Source: a virus | Direction: 5' to 3' (one strand) | Virus record (IMG/VR): IMGVR_UViG_3300007539_000212 | Span: 1-24,535 of that record | Length of the DNA: 24,535 nt | Shown here: one piece after another, positions 1 through 9,464 of the stretch | How positions within the stretch are numbered: the stretch's first letter is position 1 | Layout: every line of letters begins with the position of its first letter | Made by a program: the position numbers and the translations under genes | Notes under the pieces: generated by a model | Told to the model about the DNA's origin: nothing | The model's database searches: none | Seen by the model: the letters and a program-made list of their open reading frames with translations, nothing else

Positions 1-130
1 TTCTCAATTGACCTTCAGTTGACACATCTGTTAGGTCTAAAGGTGAATTTGATCTAGTATCCTCCAATTGAAAGGAAGTATCGAAATCGAATCCTTGTTC
101 AATTACAATATTGGATACATAAATTGCCAT
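1..130 (-). CDS. Probable virion structural protein, N-terminal 43 codons only
   Basis: The gene starts with ATG at 130 and runs off the left edge of the window. The visible protein begins MAIYVSNIVIEQGFDFDTSF and continues LEDTRSNSPLDLTDVS. This start resembles a protein family found in T4-like cyanophages next to the DUF4815 structural gene, usually annotated as a virion structural protein; that is recognition from memory. An exact late promoter octamer lies 26 bp upstream, which suggests late expression. No Shine-Dalgarno sequence is visible before the ATG, where the upstream bases are A/T only. The missing C-terminus prevents any domain call. The position downstream of the tail genes favours a tail or neck component. 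Confidence 0.75.
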   Translation of the reverse strand, partial: MAIYVSNIVIEQGFDFDTSFQLEDTRSNSPLDLTDVSTEGQLR

Positions 131-156
131 TATTTTTTTAAATGCAATTCCTTATA

Positions 157-164
157 TATTTATA
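157..164 (-). promoter_or_regulatory. T4-type late promoter octamer TATAAATA
   Basis: The minus strand reads TATAAATA, an exact match to the T4 late promoter -10 element recognised by gp55-type sigma factors. It lies between the stop of the 74-aa gene (167) and the start of the partial gene (130). The predicted transcription start near 151 would leave a leader of about 20 nt. Its intergenic position supports function, although AT-rich DNA makes chance matches common. Confidence 0.68.
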
Positions 165-166
165 AA

Positions 167-391
167 TCATTTACATACAATAGATTTTAAAAGAATTTTA
201 ATATCATTTAAATCATTTTTTATTTCTTCAACTTGTTTTTTTAAATCTTCAATTTTCTTTTTTTCTTCATATTTTATTTTTGATATTTCCAAAAATTTTT
301 CATATTCATTATTATTGCTATTAATAATAGCATTTGATTTCAGATCCCTAACTAAGGAATGATCTGTTTTTACTCGTAATTTATCATTCAT
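167..391 (-). CDS. Small coiled-coil protein, cyanophage-type (74 aa)
   Basis: This 74-aa protein overlaps the end of the 2495-aa structural gene by 8 nt (ATGAATGA arrangement), which implies translational coupling. The N-terminus (MNDKLRVKTDHSLVRDLKSN) resembles a small conserved protein found beside the same structural gene in T4-like cyanophages. The C-terminal half, from about residue 30, is highly charged. It has a heptad-like pattern of hydrophobic residues (IEDLKKQVEEIKNDLNDIKI), which suggests a parallel coiled coil. It has no signal peptide or membrane segment. It could be a small virion component or a chaperone for the large neighbouring fibre or baseplate protein, in the way small coiled-coil proteins assist T4 fibre assembly. 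That role is inference from position and structure only. Confidence 0.8.
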   Translation of the reverse strand: MNDKLRVKTDHSLVRDLKSNAIINSNNNEYEKFLEISKIKYEEKKKIEDLKKQVEEIKNDLNDIKILLKSIVCK

Positions 392-3300
392 TTATTAAAA
401 ATGATCTTAGTGCTATTGTTCTTAAATTTTTTATTCTTGGTGGTTTTGCTTGATTTGTCGAAGTCATAACCACTTTAATCATAAAACTATTAAATTGTGG
501 AAGATTTTCAGCAGTATATTTATATTCACTAAAATTATTAATTAATGTATTTGGTTGAACTTCTTTATCAGAAGAACCATCACTATTAAACGGTAGATAT
601 ATTTGTTGATATTCTGAACTATCTTCTCTGTATAGTTTATAGAAAACTTTAATATCTGACTCTGCATCTCTATGGCCATCAAATTGCACATAAAGAGAAT
701 TTGATGGAAATTCTAAGTTTATTTTTTTAGTTTCATAAATCGCAGAATTGGGATCAAATCCTGGAATATTGACTCTACTATCTGTCACATAATCACTAAC
801 TTTGTCATCAACTAAGTTACTCATCAGTATTATATTTGTAGTATCCAAATCTACTATAGGAGAAACGTCTTCATTATCTGTATTAAGGGTCAATTCTAAA
901 GCAAATGATTTTTGATTATTTAATAAGTTATACTCATTTACTTTAGATGCGACTATTCTGGGATCATCTAGATAATTTAATTTATTTAAAGTGATATTTT
1001 CATACCCTTTATCAGTAAATGATAATTCAGATCCACTTATACTTGTACCAGAAGTTGTTTTTATCCTTGCAGTAATTGTTGTTCCTGTTGGTGTAATGGC
1101 ACTAACTCTAGGATCAATAATTTCAAATGGTATATTTTGAGAAATTTGCAGATTTTTTCCACCACCAGATTTAGTTGTGGCGAATGTTCTTCCACCATCA
1201 TTTATATTAATATAATAATTATCAAAAGTTTTTTCTCTTGGATCTATATTATGTTCTTTGTTTATTCTTCTAAGAGAAACTGAATTAAATTCATACTTAT
1301 AAACCAAAGAATTTAAGTTGTGATTTGATATAATACTAGAGTCTATGCCTCTTGATGTTATTGTAATTATATCATTTGAAATTGAATTATAAGAAATAAT
1401 TTCATTATCTATTTGTAAATAACCAGTATTAGTAGGGCCTATAGGCACACCTTCAAATGATGTAAAAATACCAGAATTTGATACTTTTAGTGTTGTCGAA
1501 TCTACTGTTAGTTCTTCTGTTAAAAATGTTGGAGAAATATCACTTGCAAAATTTAATATTTCTAACTTATTTGTGCTGGAATGCATACCATGATTTCTAT
1601 GATCAAATAAAATAGTATATCCATCTCTTATTGGATCATCATTGACAGAAGTTGGAGAAGGAATATCATATGAAGTTCCTGTAGAATCATAGTATGTCAA
1701 TCCAGTTCCTGTATTAATATTTGAAATAACATCATCAACAACAATGAAATTAGTTTGTGTTACTACTCCTACTGTTGCTCTTACTCCAGTTCCAGTATTA
1801 CCTATCTGGTTTGAAAGTAAAAGATCGCCAACTGAATACCCAACTCCGCCATCAGTAACATCAAATTCTTGGATTTCTCCACTAGAAACTGTTATATTGG
1901 CAGTGCAGGAATTTCCAAAACCAGTCAATGAAGTAAATCCAATTCCAGAGTAAGATCCATCAGTTAAACCTATTCCAGAGAAAGATAATGTTAGTGAAGT
2001 TGTACCAAGACCAACTGGACCACCAGATGCGAATATATTTGCAGTATTTATCGATTGCGTGATAGTATTTCCTTGCTCAAAAAATCTTGTTGTACTTGCA
2101 ATGGAAATAAATTGACGTTTTGAATAAGAAACAGCAGGATTTTCTTTTAAAATATTTCCAAAAGGCAATTCTTGATTGTAAAAAATAACACTTGATGGAG
2201 TATTAATAACAAATTTTGCTTTATATAATTTGAATTTTAAATCTTCATATTGACTTGCATCCCAAGTTGAAGCATTCTGAGATTTAAATAGAGACCCTAA
2301 AGTTGGTTGTCTGCTATTAATTGATCCACTAATTAAATCTTCTTCACCCAATCTAGATATAAAAGTCAAATATTTATCGGTGTCAGCAAGTAAAACTAAA
2401 GCATATTCATATCCAGATTGAAGATATACTGGTGTAGAGAAATTAAACCTAGTTGCAGAACTTCCATCATCTGAAAGAACTATGTCATTTGGATCTATTA
2501 TAGTTTGTCCAAATGGAACTACCGTATTTGTTGGTGATCCATCTTGCATAGTTCTAATTTGAACTGTTACTGGATAAGTATCATCCTTTGTTTTAAAGTA
2601 TAAGTCTCCTCCAGTGATAAAAATTCCATCTTGTTTTTGTCTTTGTACTAAGAATGATTGAGCTAAAGGATCTACTCTTGCTGGAGGTTGTGGACGTTGC
2701 TGAATTATATTTCGAGTTACATTTGTTATATTTCGATTTACATTTGTTACATTTGTTATATTTTGATTTACATTTGTTATATTTTGATTTACATTTGTTA
2801 TATTTTGATTTACATTTGTTATATTTTGATTTACATTTGTTATGTTTGTTATATTTACAACTGGGGGTGGAGGTGGAAATCTTTCAATTCTACTTGTTGA
2901 TGTAGTTACTGTTCTATCAGAAACCCTCCTATCCTGCTCTTGTACTATTCTAGTTATTGGTTGATCCGAACCAACCTGAATTCTTTCAACTTCCGGAGTT
3001 TTAATTGAAAGAACTTGCTCTTGAGTGCTTTGTGATAAACCAGATGCATTATAAGTAGCTTCTGCTGAACTTTCACCAGGACCTAAAATATTACTATTAG
3101 TTTGGCTTGATGTTATTCTAATAGTGTTTAGGCCAGTAGTAAATTTAGGATTACTATCAATTTTTGGATCTGGTATATGTAATGAGAATAATAAATTGCC
3201 TTTCTCGTCACTTATCAACTCTAAAGAATTTACAGATGCTTCAGCAGTTCCTTGAGAATTTACTAATATCATTCCAGATCTTATCCAACCTATACGATCT

Positions 3301-6300
3301 GGATTTGTAAAACTCGAAAGATCAAAAGTATCTACATTTATGATATTGCTAGAACCAGAATAAGAAGATGTTAAATTAATTAATGTATATGGTTCTGTAC
3401 TATATGTTTCTGTTGGAGAATTATATGGTCCAAATTTATGATTTGCTTGTGCTGCCCTAAATTTTATTTTTGGTGTTCCTATAACAGTTGGAGATATTGA
3501 TGTTTGAATAATATCTGAAGTAGAAAAAGCACCACGCCTCATTGTAACTGGAATAAGTTTTGGAACACAGTATTCAGTAACATCAACATTTTCCATAAAA
3601 ACATAATATTTTGTATTTGGTTTTAATCTTCTTCCAACTACTTCAATATTTCTAGATCTACAATTATATAAAACATCTGTACCAATAATTTTATTTCCTA
3701 AACTTATAGTATCAACTCCTGAAGAAAGTTGAAGTCCAAATTCCCTATCAATACCAGTTTCTTCAAAAACTTCAAGCAAATCTTCAGTTACTCTTTGATC
3801 TCTTGATGTAGTGGTTGTAGTAGTTCTAGCCCAAGCATCAGTTTCTACATTTGTGGAAACTCTTGTTCCCAAAGTACGAACTTCTGTTCCAATTACGGAT
3901 TCTCCTATTTTATCTCTCCCAGTCCAAGTTGTTTCATGGCTATTCCAATAACTTGCAGCCATTCCACCATTTTCACGATTTTCCACTCCAAGAAGACTAG
4001 ACATCGCATTATAAACTGAATCAATTTTTATTGTATCTGGAGTGTTTAATGGAACTTCTTCAATCCAAAAATCAGAAGATGGATTTAGTTCAATGTTTCC
4101 GATATATATTATTACTAAAAATGGATTTAAATTTTCAACCCTTGTCGCTAATGGTTGTGATATAAACTCAACTTCATCATAGTTTAATGTAAGACCAGAA
4201 CCCTTTCTCGTAATATTTGAAGAGCCAAAATCATCAATCCATCTATAATCAGAATTTATTGGATTTAATGAAGAAGAAACTGTCTCAAAAATCAATCCAA
4301 CATTTCTTTCTGTAGTCCTTGGTCTGCATTCTCCAGTTTCTAAATCAATATCAAAATATGATTCTCCAGTAAGATTGTGATAATTGTGACTTCTAAAATT
4401 ATCTACAAAAAATCCAGACTTAAACTTATCCAATCCAGTATTTGGATCTTTAATACTTAAATTTTTAGTATCTGTTTCGAGAAGAGAAAGTGTTGTATAA
4501 TTTTCTAGATTTTTTATTCTATTCTCCAATCTTCCAATATCATTCATTGTATATCTTTTATGTGGAATTGTACTTACGTAGCAATCCACAGAAGCATTTA
4601 GAACATATGGATTCATTTTTATAGAAGCAACCTCAAAAGCTTCTTCATTTGGGGTTGAAGCTTTTGGATTTTCAGAGGGGTCTCCTTCTTTTAATTCAAA
4701 ATTTCCATCTTTAGTTAAATATAATCTATCAATTCTTCCAAGATAATAATCGTAGTCAAGAATGATAGTTTTTTTTGAAACTAAAGTTTCCGAAGAAGAA
4801 TTTAAAAAATTCCTTGAAGAAAATGAAAATGGTGATTGAGTACTTGATGTGGAATAAGTTCCCACTCTTGGTCTAAAATCCAAAAGATCAGAAGATCTAG
4901 TATTAATTGAAAATGGTATCTCTTTGGAGTAATCTAAAGCATTATAGCTATTAACTGTTTCAATTGTCCCAGAACTTTCATTATTTAAATAATAATCAAA
5001 TATTACCTTTAATTTTCTTGTTGGTTCTGCTGTAGATTTTTTTCTAATAATTCTTCCATAATCTACAAATTCTAATCTTTGACCACTGTCTAGTGAATAA
5101 TTATCAATAATATTTCTATCACCAATAACTAATGAGCTAATATTTGCAACAATTCCAGAAGTTTTTAATGTGATAGATTCACCAATTTCAAATGTTTTTT
5201 GATTTTCATATACAAACTCTAGTTGCTGACTTCCTACAACTCGTACTACCCGAGCGAGTGCTCCTGAAGTATTCCCAATAAATTGCTCACCTATTATTAC
5301 ATTATTTACAAATGAATCTGTCTGTGAAGAAACTGTTATTGATGGAACTTCTGGATCTGATAAATCATTTGATTCAAAGATACCTAAAACTCTAAAAACA
5401 TCTGAAACATTTAGTGAGATTTCTTCATCTTGTACTCTTGTACCATAAACTGTATTGTATGATAAACCATCATTAAATGTTGTAGATCCAATACCTGAGC
5501 CTTGGTATTTTGAATTACTTACAATTATAGAACTACATCTAATTAAAGATTTTTCTTTAGATGAAAGACTGCTTCTTTTTACTGTTGCAGTTAAAGTTGC
5601 ATAACCAGTTTTAGATAATCCAGAAATAGTCATTTCATTTAAATCATTATTAAATGTAACTTGAGAATCTCTTATTAATTCTCTTTCTCCAGTCCTCCAA
5701 ATTAAGACATAATTATTTTCAGTAAAAGGTTCAAAGAAAATATTGGTATCTCCTAAATCACTTAAATAAAATGTAAAAGTAGTTCCTGTAATATTTTTTG
5801 TTAATTGTTTTCTTATAATATAGTTAGCATCTAAAAGATTTATTGAAGATACATATTTATCTTGCAGTTTTATTCTGTATCCAAAATTTCCGTTCTTTTC
5901 TAAAGAATTTGTAACAACATCAAAATCTATAACATTTTGATCAGTACTTGGAAGACCACCTTCACAAACTCCTAAAATTGGAGTAACACTTTCTAAGTTT
6001 AATTCATTTGCATTTACTGAAACAACTCTATTATAAGTTGATGTACTAAAACCAGGAATAGAATACCTTACAATATCTCCAATTTTTACTAGTGAATTAA
6101 AATCAGATATACTAGGAGAGGTTACAGTTCCACCAGAAGAAACTGTAAATTGGCTAGAACTTGAAAATAAATTTTTCTTTCTATCTAAAACTAAATCTGA
6201 AGCAAATGTTGTAACTCCGACACTGTTATATACTGCTTTTATATCAGTAATGTCATAATCTCTTATAGATGAAATATTTCTACCAACACTTATTCCATTT

Positions 6301-7871
6301 ATTATTAGTGGCTCATTTATTTGGAATTGTCCCCTAGTATCATAAACAATCAGAGATGTTCCATTAGAAACTGAATCTTTCAAAAACCCAACAGATCCAC
6401 TGTATTGGCCCTTTACGTGAGCATCTGCAGGAGCAGTTAATCCATATCCAATTGTTAAGTTTGTGTATGTTTGAACATCAAAAAGTCTTAACTCATATTG
6501 CGTAGTGGAAACGCCAGATATAACTTTTTGATTAAAATCATATACTCTAGCTAATCCTATAGTTGTTGCAGACCCAATTTGTCTATCAGCAAGTCTTCTA
6601 TCTAAAAGACTTACTGTATATGTTGTAGAAAAACCAATTTTCGGTGATCCAAAAACGTTATCAACTTTAGTAATAGAACCAAGTTCTACGGGCAAACTTA
6701 TATTATTTTTAGATTTTGTAGTTCTTGGTTTAGGAACATCTATTGAAGATGTTGATAATTTATCTATTTCAAAACCTCTTATATATGCCTTTCCTGGAGA
6801 TACCTGCAAAACAAAAATATCGTCAGATGGAGTATTTCCATTTTGGGTCAATTGATTTTCAAAGTATAATCCTCTATTTGAAATTCTATCGTTTAAAGAT
6901 TCCCTTACATCAATTGCAAAAGGCTTTACATAGTAATCTCCAGATTCATCATAAGTTCTTCTTGCTAGTTCATTTTTAAAAATACTATAATCTGTTTTAT
7001 TACCAATAAATTTTTTTAAAGTTCCATTTTCAACTCTTAACAATTCTACAAAGTTTTCATCATTAACATCTGAAATTAATTTTTTATGTAAAGATGTTGA
7101 TATTTTAAATCTATCTGCTCCTGGTGCCGACTCATTTGAAAAACCTAAAGCATTATCATATAAATCTTGATTTTCTTGAGATGCTGATATAATTTCTTCT
7201 GAAATTAATAATCCAATCTTATAACTTGGAGTATTTGAATATTGATCAAGAATTAATACAGAACTATCAACTTTAACGAAATACCCCCTTATAAAGTATA
7301 TACCTTCATTAATTGAAGCAGAAGATCCAACTTCAGTTGAATTTGTATCAATACATTGTGCAAAAGAACTATTTGCTGGAATATTTTCTAATGAATAATT
7401 GATATCTGATAAGGTTATTAGATTTTCACCATCTTGAAATGTTCTTATTGTTCCATTATTACCAGAATTTTTATATTTAATATAAAGAGTGTCGTATCCC
7501 TGCTCAGATTCTGAATCTGTTAATCTATTAACAACTGTTGCAACTACACCAGAAGTTTCTCCTCTGATTTCAATTTTATTATCAGATAAAATTTTTGTAT
7601 ATTCTTTTACTGGTATATTCAAAAAATAAGGATTTATTTTTACTGATGTGTAGTTTTCATCATAAAAAGTTCCTCCAGGTATAACTACAGATCCATCTTT
7701 AAAGAAATGTTGCCCAAATCTTTCTATTTGGTTTTGTAGTATTGATTGTAAAGTTGTAAGCTCTCTTGCCTGAATTGGGAACCCAGGCTTAAAAAGAACT
7801 TTCTTGTAATTATTATTCTCACTAAAATCATCAAAATATGGAGATATGTTTAGATTAGTTTTTTGGGACAT
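384..7871 (-). CDS. Giant tail/baseplate structural protein, DUF4815-type N-terminus (2495 aa)
   Basis: The N-terminus (NLNISPYFDDF, then FKPGFPIQARELTTLQSILQ and FGQHFFKDGSVVIPGG) matches the start of DUF4815 structural proteins of T4-like cyanophages. A second conserved block lies near residue 360 (GKAYIRGFEI). A third lies near 1395-1436 (CRSRNIEVVGRRLKPNTKYY, then DVTEYC), a common tail-protein signature. Residues about 1671-1720 are an Asn-rich heptad stalk after a PPPPP run. A DPLAQSF/FITGGDLYFKTKD segment follows at about 1733-1760, typical of phage tail proteins with a jelly-roll-like fold. Near 2003-2021 there is a GGVGY beta module and near 2150-2165 a LQIDNEIISY module. The ATG lies 4 nt after gp8, with only a weak AAAGA ahead of it. 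By synteny it occupies the gp9/gp10 region of T4 and probably links the baseplate periphery to fibres. The exact structural role is not provable from sequence. Confidence 0.9.
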   Translation of the reverse strand: MSQKTNLNISPYFDDFSENNNYKKVLFKPGFPIQARELTTLQSILQNQIERFGQHFFKDGSVVIPGGTFYDENYTSVKINPYFLNIPVKEYTKILSDNKIEIRGETSGVVATVVNRLTDSESEQGYDTLYIKYKNSGNNGTIRTFQDGENLITLSDINYSLENIPANSSFAQCIDTNSTEVGSSASINEGIYFIRGYFVKVDSSVLILDQYSNTPSYKIGLLISEEIISASQENQDLYDNALGFSNESAPGADRFKISTSLHKKLISDVNDENFVELLRVENGTLKKFIGNKTDYSIFKNELARRTYDESGDYYVKPFAIDVRESLNDRISNRGLYFENQLTQNGNTPSDDIFVLQVSPGKAYIRGFEIDKLSTSSIDVPKPRTTKSKNNISLPVELGSITKVDNVFGSPKIGFSTTYTVSLLDRRLADRQIGSATTIGLARVYDFNQKVISGVSTTQYELRLFDVQTYTNLTIGYGLTAPADAHVKGQYSGSVGFLKDSVSNGTSLIVYDTRGQFQINEPLIINGISVGRNISSIRDYDITDIKAVYNSVGVTTFASDLVLDRKKNLFSSSSQFTVSSGGTVTSPSISDFNSLVKIGDIVRYSIPGFSTSTYNRVVSVNANELNLESVTPILGVCEGGLPSTDQNVIDFDVVTNSLEKNGNFGYRIKLQDKYVSSINLLDANYIIRKQLTKNITGTTFTFYLSDLGDTNIFFEPFTENNYVLIWRTGERELIRDSQVTFNNDLNEMTISGLSKTGYATLTATVKRSSLSSKEKSLIRCSSIIVSNSKYQGSGIGSTTFNDGLSYNTVYGTRVQDEEISLNVSDVFRVLGIFESNDLSDPEVPSITVSSQTDSFVNNVIIGEQFIGNTSGALARVVRVVGSQQLEFVYENQKTFEIGESITLKTSGIVANISSLVIGDRNIIDNYSLDSGQRLEFVDYGRIIRKKSTAEPTRKLKVIFDYYLNNESSGTIETVNSYNALDYSKEIPFSINTRSSDLLDFRPRVGTYSTSSTQSPFSFSSRNFLNSSSETLVSKKTIILDYDYYLGRIDRLYLTKDGNFELKEGDPSENPKASTPNEEAFEVASIKMNPYVLNASVDCYVSTIPHKRYTMNDIGRLENRIKNLENYTTLSLLETDTKNLSIKDPNTGLDKFKSGFFVDNFRSHNYHNLTGESYFDIDLETGECRPRTTERNVGLIFETVSSSLNPINSDYRWIDDFGSSNITRKGSGLTLNYDEVEFISQPLATRVENLNPFLVIIYIGNIELNPSSDFWIEEVPLNTPDTIKIDSVYNAMSSLLGVENRENGGMAASYWNSHETTWTGRDKIGESVIGTEVRTLGTRVSTNVETDAWARTTTTTTSRDQRVTEDLLEVFEETGIDREFGLQLSSGVDTISLGNKIIGTDVLYNCRSRNIEVVGRRLKPNTKYYVFMENVDVTEYCVPKLIPVTMRRGAFSTSDIIQTSISPTVIGTPKIKFRAAQANHKFGPYNSPTETYSTEPYTLINLTSSYSGSSNIINVDTFDLSSFTNPDRIGWIRSGMILVNSQGTAEASVNSLELISDEKGNLLFSLHIPDPKIDSNPKFTTGLNTIRITSSQTNSNILGPGESSAEATYNASGLSQSTQEQVLSIKTPEVERIQVGSDQPITRIVQEQDRRVSDRTVTTSTSRIERFPPPPPVVNITNITNVNQNITNVNQNITNVNQNITNVNQNITNVTNVNRNITNVTRNIIQQRPQPPARVDPLAQSFLVQRQKQDGIFITGGDLYFKTKDDTYPVTVQIRTMQDGSPTNTVVPFGQTIIDPNDIVLSDDGSSATRFNFSTPVYLQSGYEYALVLLADTDKYLTFISRLGEEDLISGSINSRQPTLGSLFKSQNASTWDASQYEDLKFKLYKAKFVINTPSSVIFYNQELPFGNILKENPAVSYSKRQFISIASTTRFFEQGNTITQSINTANIFASGGPVGLGTTSLTLSFSGIGLTDGSYSGIGFTSLTGFGNSCTANITVSSGEIQEFDVTDGGVGYSVGDLLLSNQIGNTGTGVRATVGVVTQTNFIVVDDVISNINTGTGLTYYDSTGTSYDIPSPTSVNDDPIRDGYTILFDHRNHGMHSSTNKLEILNFASDISPTFLTEELTVDSTTLKVSNSGIFTSFEGVPIGPTNTGYLQIDNEIISYNSISNDIITITSRGIDSSIISNHNLNSLVYKYEFNSVSLRRINKEHNIDPREKTFDNYYININDGGRTFATTKSGGGKNLQISQNIPFEIIDPRVSAITPTGTTITARIKTTSGTSISGSELSFTDKGYENITLNKLNYLDDPRIVASKVNEYNLLNNQKSFALELTLNTDNEDVSPIVDLDTTNIILMSNLVDDKVSDYVTDSRVNIPGFDPNSAIYETKKINLEFPSNSLYVQFDGHRDAESDIKVFYKLYREDSSEYQQIYLPFNSDGSSDKEVQPNTLINNFSEYKYTAENLPQFNSFMIKVVMTSTNQAKPPRIKNLRTIALRSFLINE
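517..524 (-). promoter_or_regulatory. Possible internal late promoter octamer TATAAATA
   Basis: This is an exact TATAAATA on the minus strand inside the 3' end of the 2495-aa gene, 126 bp upstream of the 74-aa gene. It could drive that gene separately. However, it lies in coding sequence (encoding a Tyr-Lys-Tyr stretch) in AT-rich DNA, so chance is a real alternative. Confidence 0.28.
2749..2843 (-). repeat. 21-bp tandem repeat encoding a 7-residue heptad (about 4.5 copies)
   Basis: A 21-bp unit (plus strand atttacatttgttatattttg) is repeated exactly three times at 2766-2828. Exact partial copies flank it, giving 95 bp of perfect periodicity, with degenerate copies on both sides. On the coding strand each unit encodes NITNVNQ. 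Ile and Val are spaced 3 and 4 residues apart, the a/d pattern of a coiled coil. Being 21 bp, copy-number changes keep the reading frame. It is part of the 2495-aa gene and not a separate element. Confidence 0.9.
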
Positions 7872-7875
7872 TTCT

Positions 7876-9441
7876 TTAGAATTCTACTACAATTTTTACT
7901 TCTTCTTTTTGTGAGGATGACCTTGTAATTGGTGCCCTATTATCAACGTAAATTATTTCACCAAAATATTTTTGAATTTCAGGATTTGATATACCAGATG
8001 AAAATGTTTGACCTAAATTAATAATTCTTCCACCAATTTGAATAGTATTTCCAGAAAAACTAGTATCAACAATAAGAGATTGTCCTTCAACTGTAGAACA
8101 ATTTATGATAGATGCAGACCCCACAAAATTAAAAAGTCTATTACCATAAGCACTTAATGTTGTAAGTCCAACTGGTTGGTAATATTTTAATATTCCAGTA
8201 TTTTGATCCCATGATGCAACGTATCCAACTGCAGTTGATCCGACACCGACACTTTGAGTTATTAAAGCATTATTTGGATAAAATGTATCAGAGGTATTAC
8301 CAGCACCGACTGGTTTTAATTTTAATGCTCCAAGATTAGTTGCTGTAGAAGTATTTATCGGTTGTTCTTCGCTTCCATATAATGTTGGGTTTTTTATTAT
8401 TCCCACACGAGAAAAATTGTTCCCAATAATATAGTCAGATTCTGATTCATATTTTGAATAAACCATAACTCTATAAGATCCAAGTTCCCTATAGATGTCA
8501 AATCCATGACCACCTTTAGGGGGAATTATGATTTCAAACTGTCCTCCCGATCCAGAAGTTATTGTTGGTGTTTCTTCCAATCCTGGACCAAAATTAATAA
8601 AAGCTCTAGTATATCCAGTTCCTCCATTAGTAATTTGAATTGTGTCAATTTCTCCTCCACTAATTGTAACAGAGGCAAATCCACCAAAACCGTCTCCAAG
8701 TATTGGAATATTTGATACAGTTCCAGTAAATACTCCTCCAGATATTGTATATCCAGAACCCCTATTTTTTACTATTGCAGTTTCAATTTTTCCAGAAACC
8801 GCAGAATTTTTTATATTTTCAGTAATTGGATCTCCCCAGTATCTTGGTACTGGTATATAATTTTCAGTAGAAAACTTAATAATATCTGATGGTGAAATGG
8901 TATAAAGATATTTCCATAAGTAACCATCAGAACCGTCTCCTGCCTGTTGAGGATTTACATCAACAAAATTTGGTTCGCTTATGGATTTTTGACCTTCTGG
9001 GTATTCTGGATTTGCCCCATTATTAATGCAAATATAAACTTTATACTCAGAATTTACAACATAGTATCTAGAATCATACAAAGTTTTTGAATTAGTTTGA
9101 GGTGCAGAATTATTAATATCATAATTATTTCTATACATATCATAAGTTACACCTGACTGCCAGTTATACCTAGGAATAATTTTAGACACGTCATTGAAAT
9201 AAACTCTTTTAAGAAAAAGCATACTATCAAAGTATAAATTTTCTTGTTGAAAAGAGTCTTTTGGTTCTGGTGGATCAGAGCTCCAAGTTGAAGACCCATA
9301 ATTTTCAATATTTGTATTTGATGGGTTTGGGTGAGCTAAAAATGTGTAATAATAATTAGTAGTAGTTCCAATACCAGTGAAACTTTGAACAAAAGTCTCT
9401 GCATTTAATATTCTAAATTGATCAGTAATTATAGCGGGCAT
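7876..9441 (-). CDS. gp8: Baseplate wedge protein gp8 (521 aa)
   Basis: This is gp8, a dimeric structural subunit of the T4-type baseplate wedge. The start MPAIITDQFRILNAETFVQS is characteristic of cyanophage gp8. Further typical blocks are LYFDSMLFLKRVYFNDVS, the WQSGVTYDMYRNN segment and DGYLWKYLYTISPSDIIKF. It is longer than T4 gp8 (334 aa). Extra length includes an insertion with two glycine-tyrosine beta modules near residues 221-236 (NRGSGYTISGG) and 268-284 (NGGTGYTRAFI), also seen in its two giant neighbours. An exact late promoter octamer lies 13 bp before the ATG, and there is no recognisable Shine-Dalgarno sequence. The gene sits between the gp7-position giant gene and the DUF4815 gene, matching T4 order 6-7-8. 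Confidence 0.93.
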   Translation of the reverse strand: MPAIITDQFRILNAETFVQSFTGIGTTTNYYYTFLAHPNPSNTNIENYGSSTWSSDPPEPKDSFQQENLYFDSMLFLKRVYFNDVSKIIPRYNWQSGVTYDMYRNNYDINNSAPQTNSKTLYDSRYYVVNSEYKVYICINNGANPEYPEGQKSISEPNFVDVNPQQAGDGSDGYLWKYLYTISPSDIIKFSTENYIPVPRYWGDPITENIKNSAVSGKIETAIVKNRGSGYTISGGVFTGTVSNIPILGDGFGGFASVTISGGEIDTIQITNGGTGYTRAFINFGPGLEETPTITSGSGGQFEIIIPPKGGHGFDIYRELGSYRVMVYSKYESESDYIIGNNFSRVGIIKNPTLYGSEEQPINTSTATNLGALKLKPVGAGNTSDTFYPNNALITQSVGVGSTAVGYVASWDQNTGILKYYQPVGLTTLSAYGNRLFNFVGSASIINCSTVEGQSLIVDTSFSGNTIQIGGRIINLGQTFSSGISNPEIQKYFGEIIYVDNRAPITRSSSQKEEVKIVVEF

Positions 9442-9454
9442 AATGTTTTTTGAC

Positions 9455-9462
9455 TATTTATA
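9455..9462 (-). promoter_or_regulatory. T4-type late promoter octamer upstream of gp8
   Basis: An exact TATAAATA on the minus strand lies in the 23-bp gap between the 3417-aa gene and gp8. The expected start about 6 nt downstream, near 9449, would give a leader of only about 8 nt before the gp8 ATG. The intergenic position in an otherwise tightly packed operon supports function. The very short leader is unusual and leaves open whether it serves gp8 or only the genes beyond it. Confidence 0.62.
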
Positions 9463-9464
9463 CA

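Noticed and set aside
1744-1953. Plus-strand ORF rich in Pro and Val
   Set aside because: It is antisense to a glycine/threonine-rich beta region of the 2495-aa gene; such regions give Pro/Val-rich shadows.
2749-2843. CRISPR-like regular repeat
   Set aside because: The units are contiguous with no spacers and lie in frame inside a structural gene.
2654-2905. Plus-strand ORF with repeated Tyr-Phe-Asp-Leu-His-Leu-Leu units
   Set aside because: It is the antisense reading of the 21-bp repeat in the 2495-aa gene; any frame through this repeat stays open because the unit is a multiple of three.
3780-3850. Thr-rich stretch (TTTTTTSR) in the 2495-aa protein as a frameshift or phase-variable tract
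   Set aside because: The codons are mixed and the reading frame continues intact through conserved downstream blocks.
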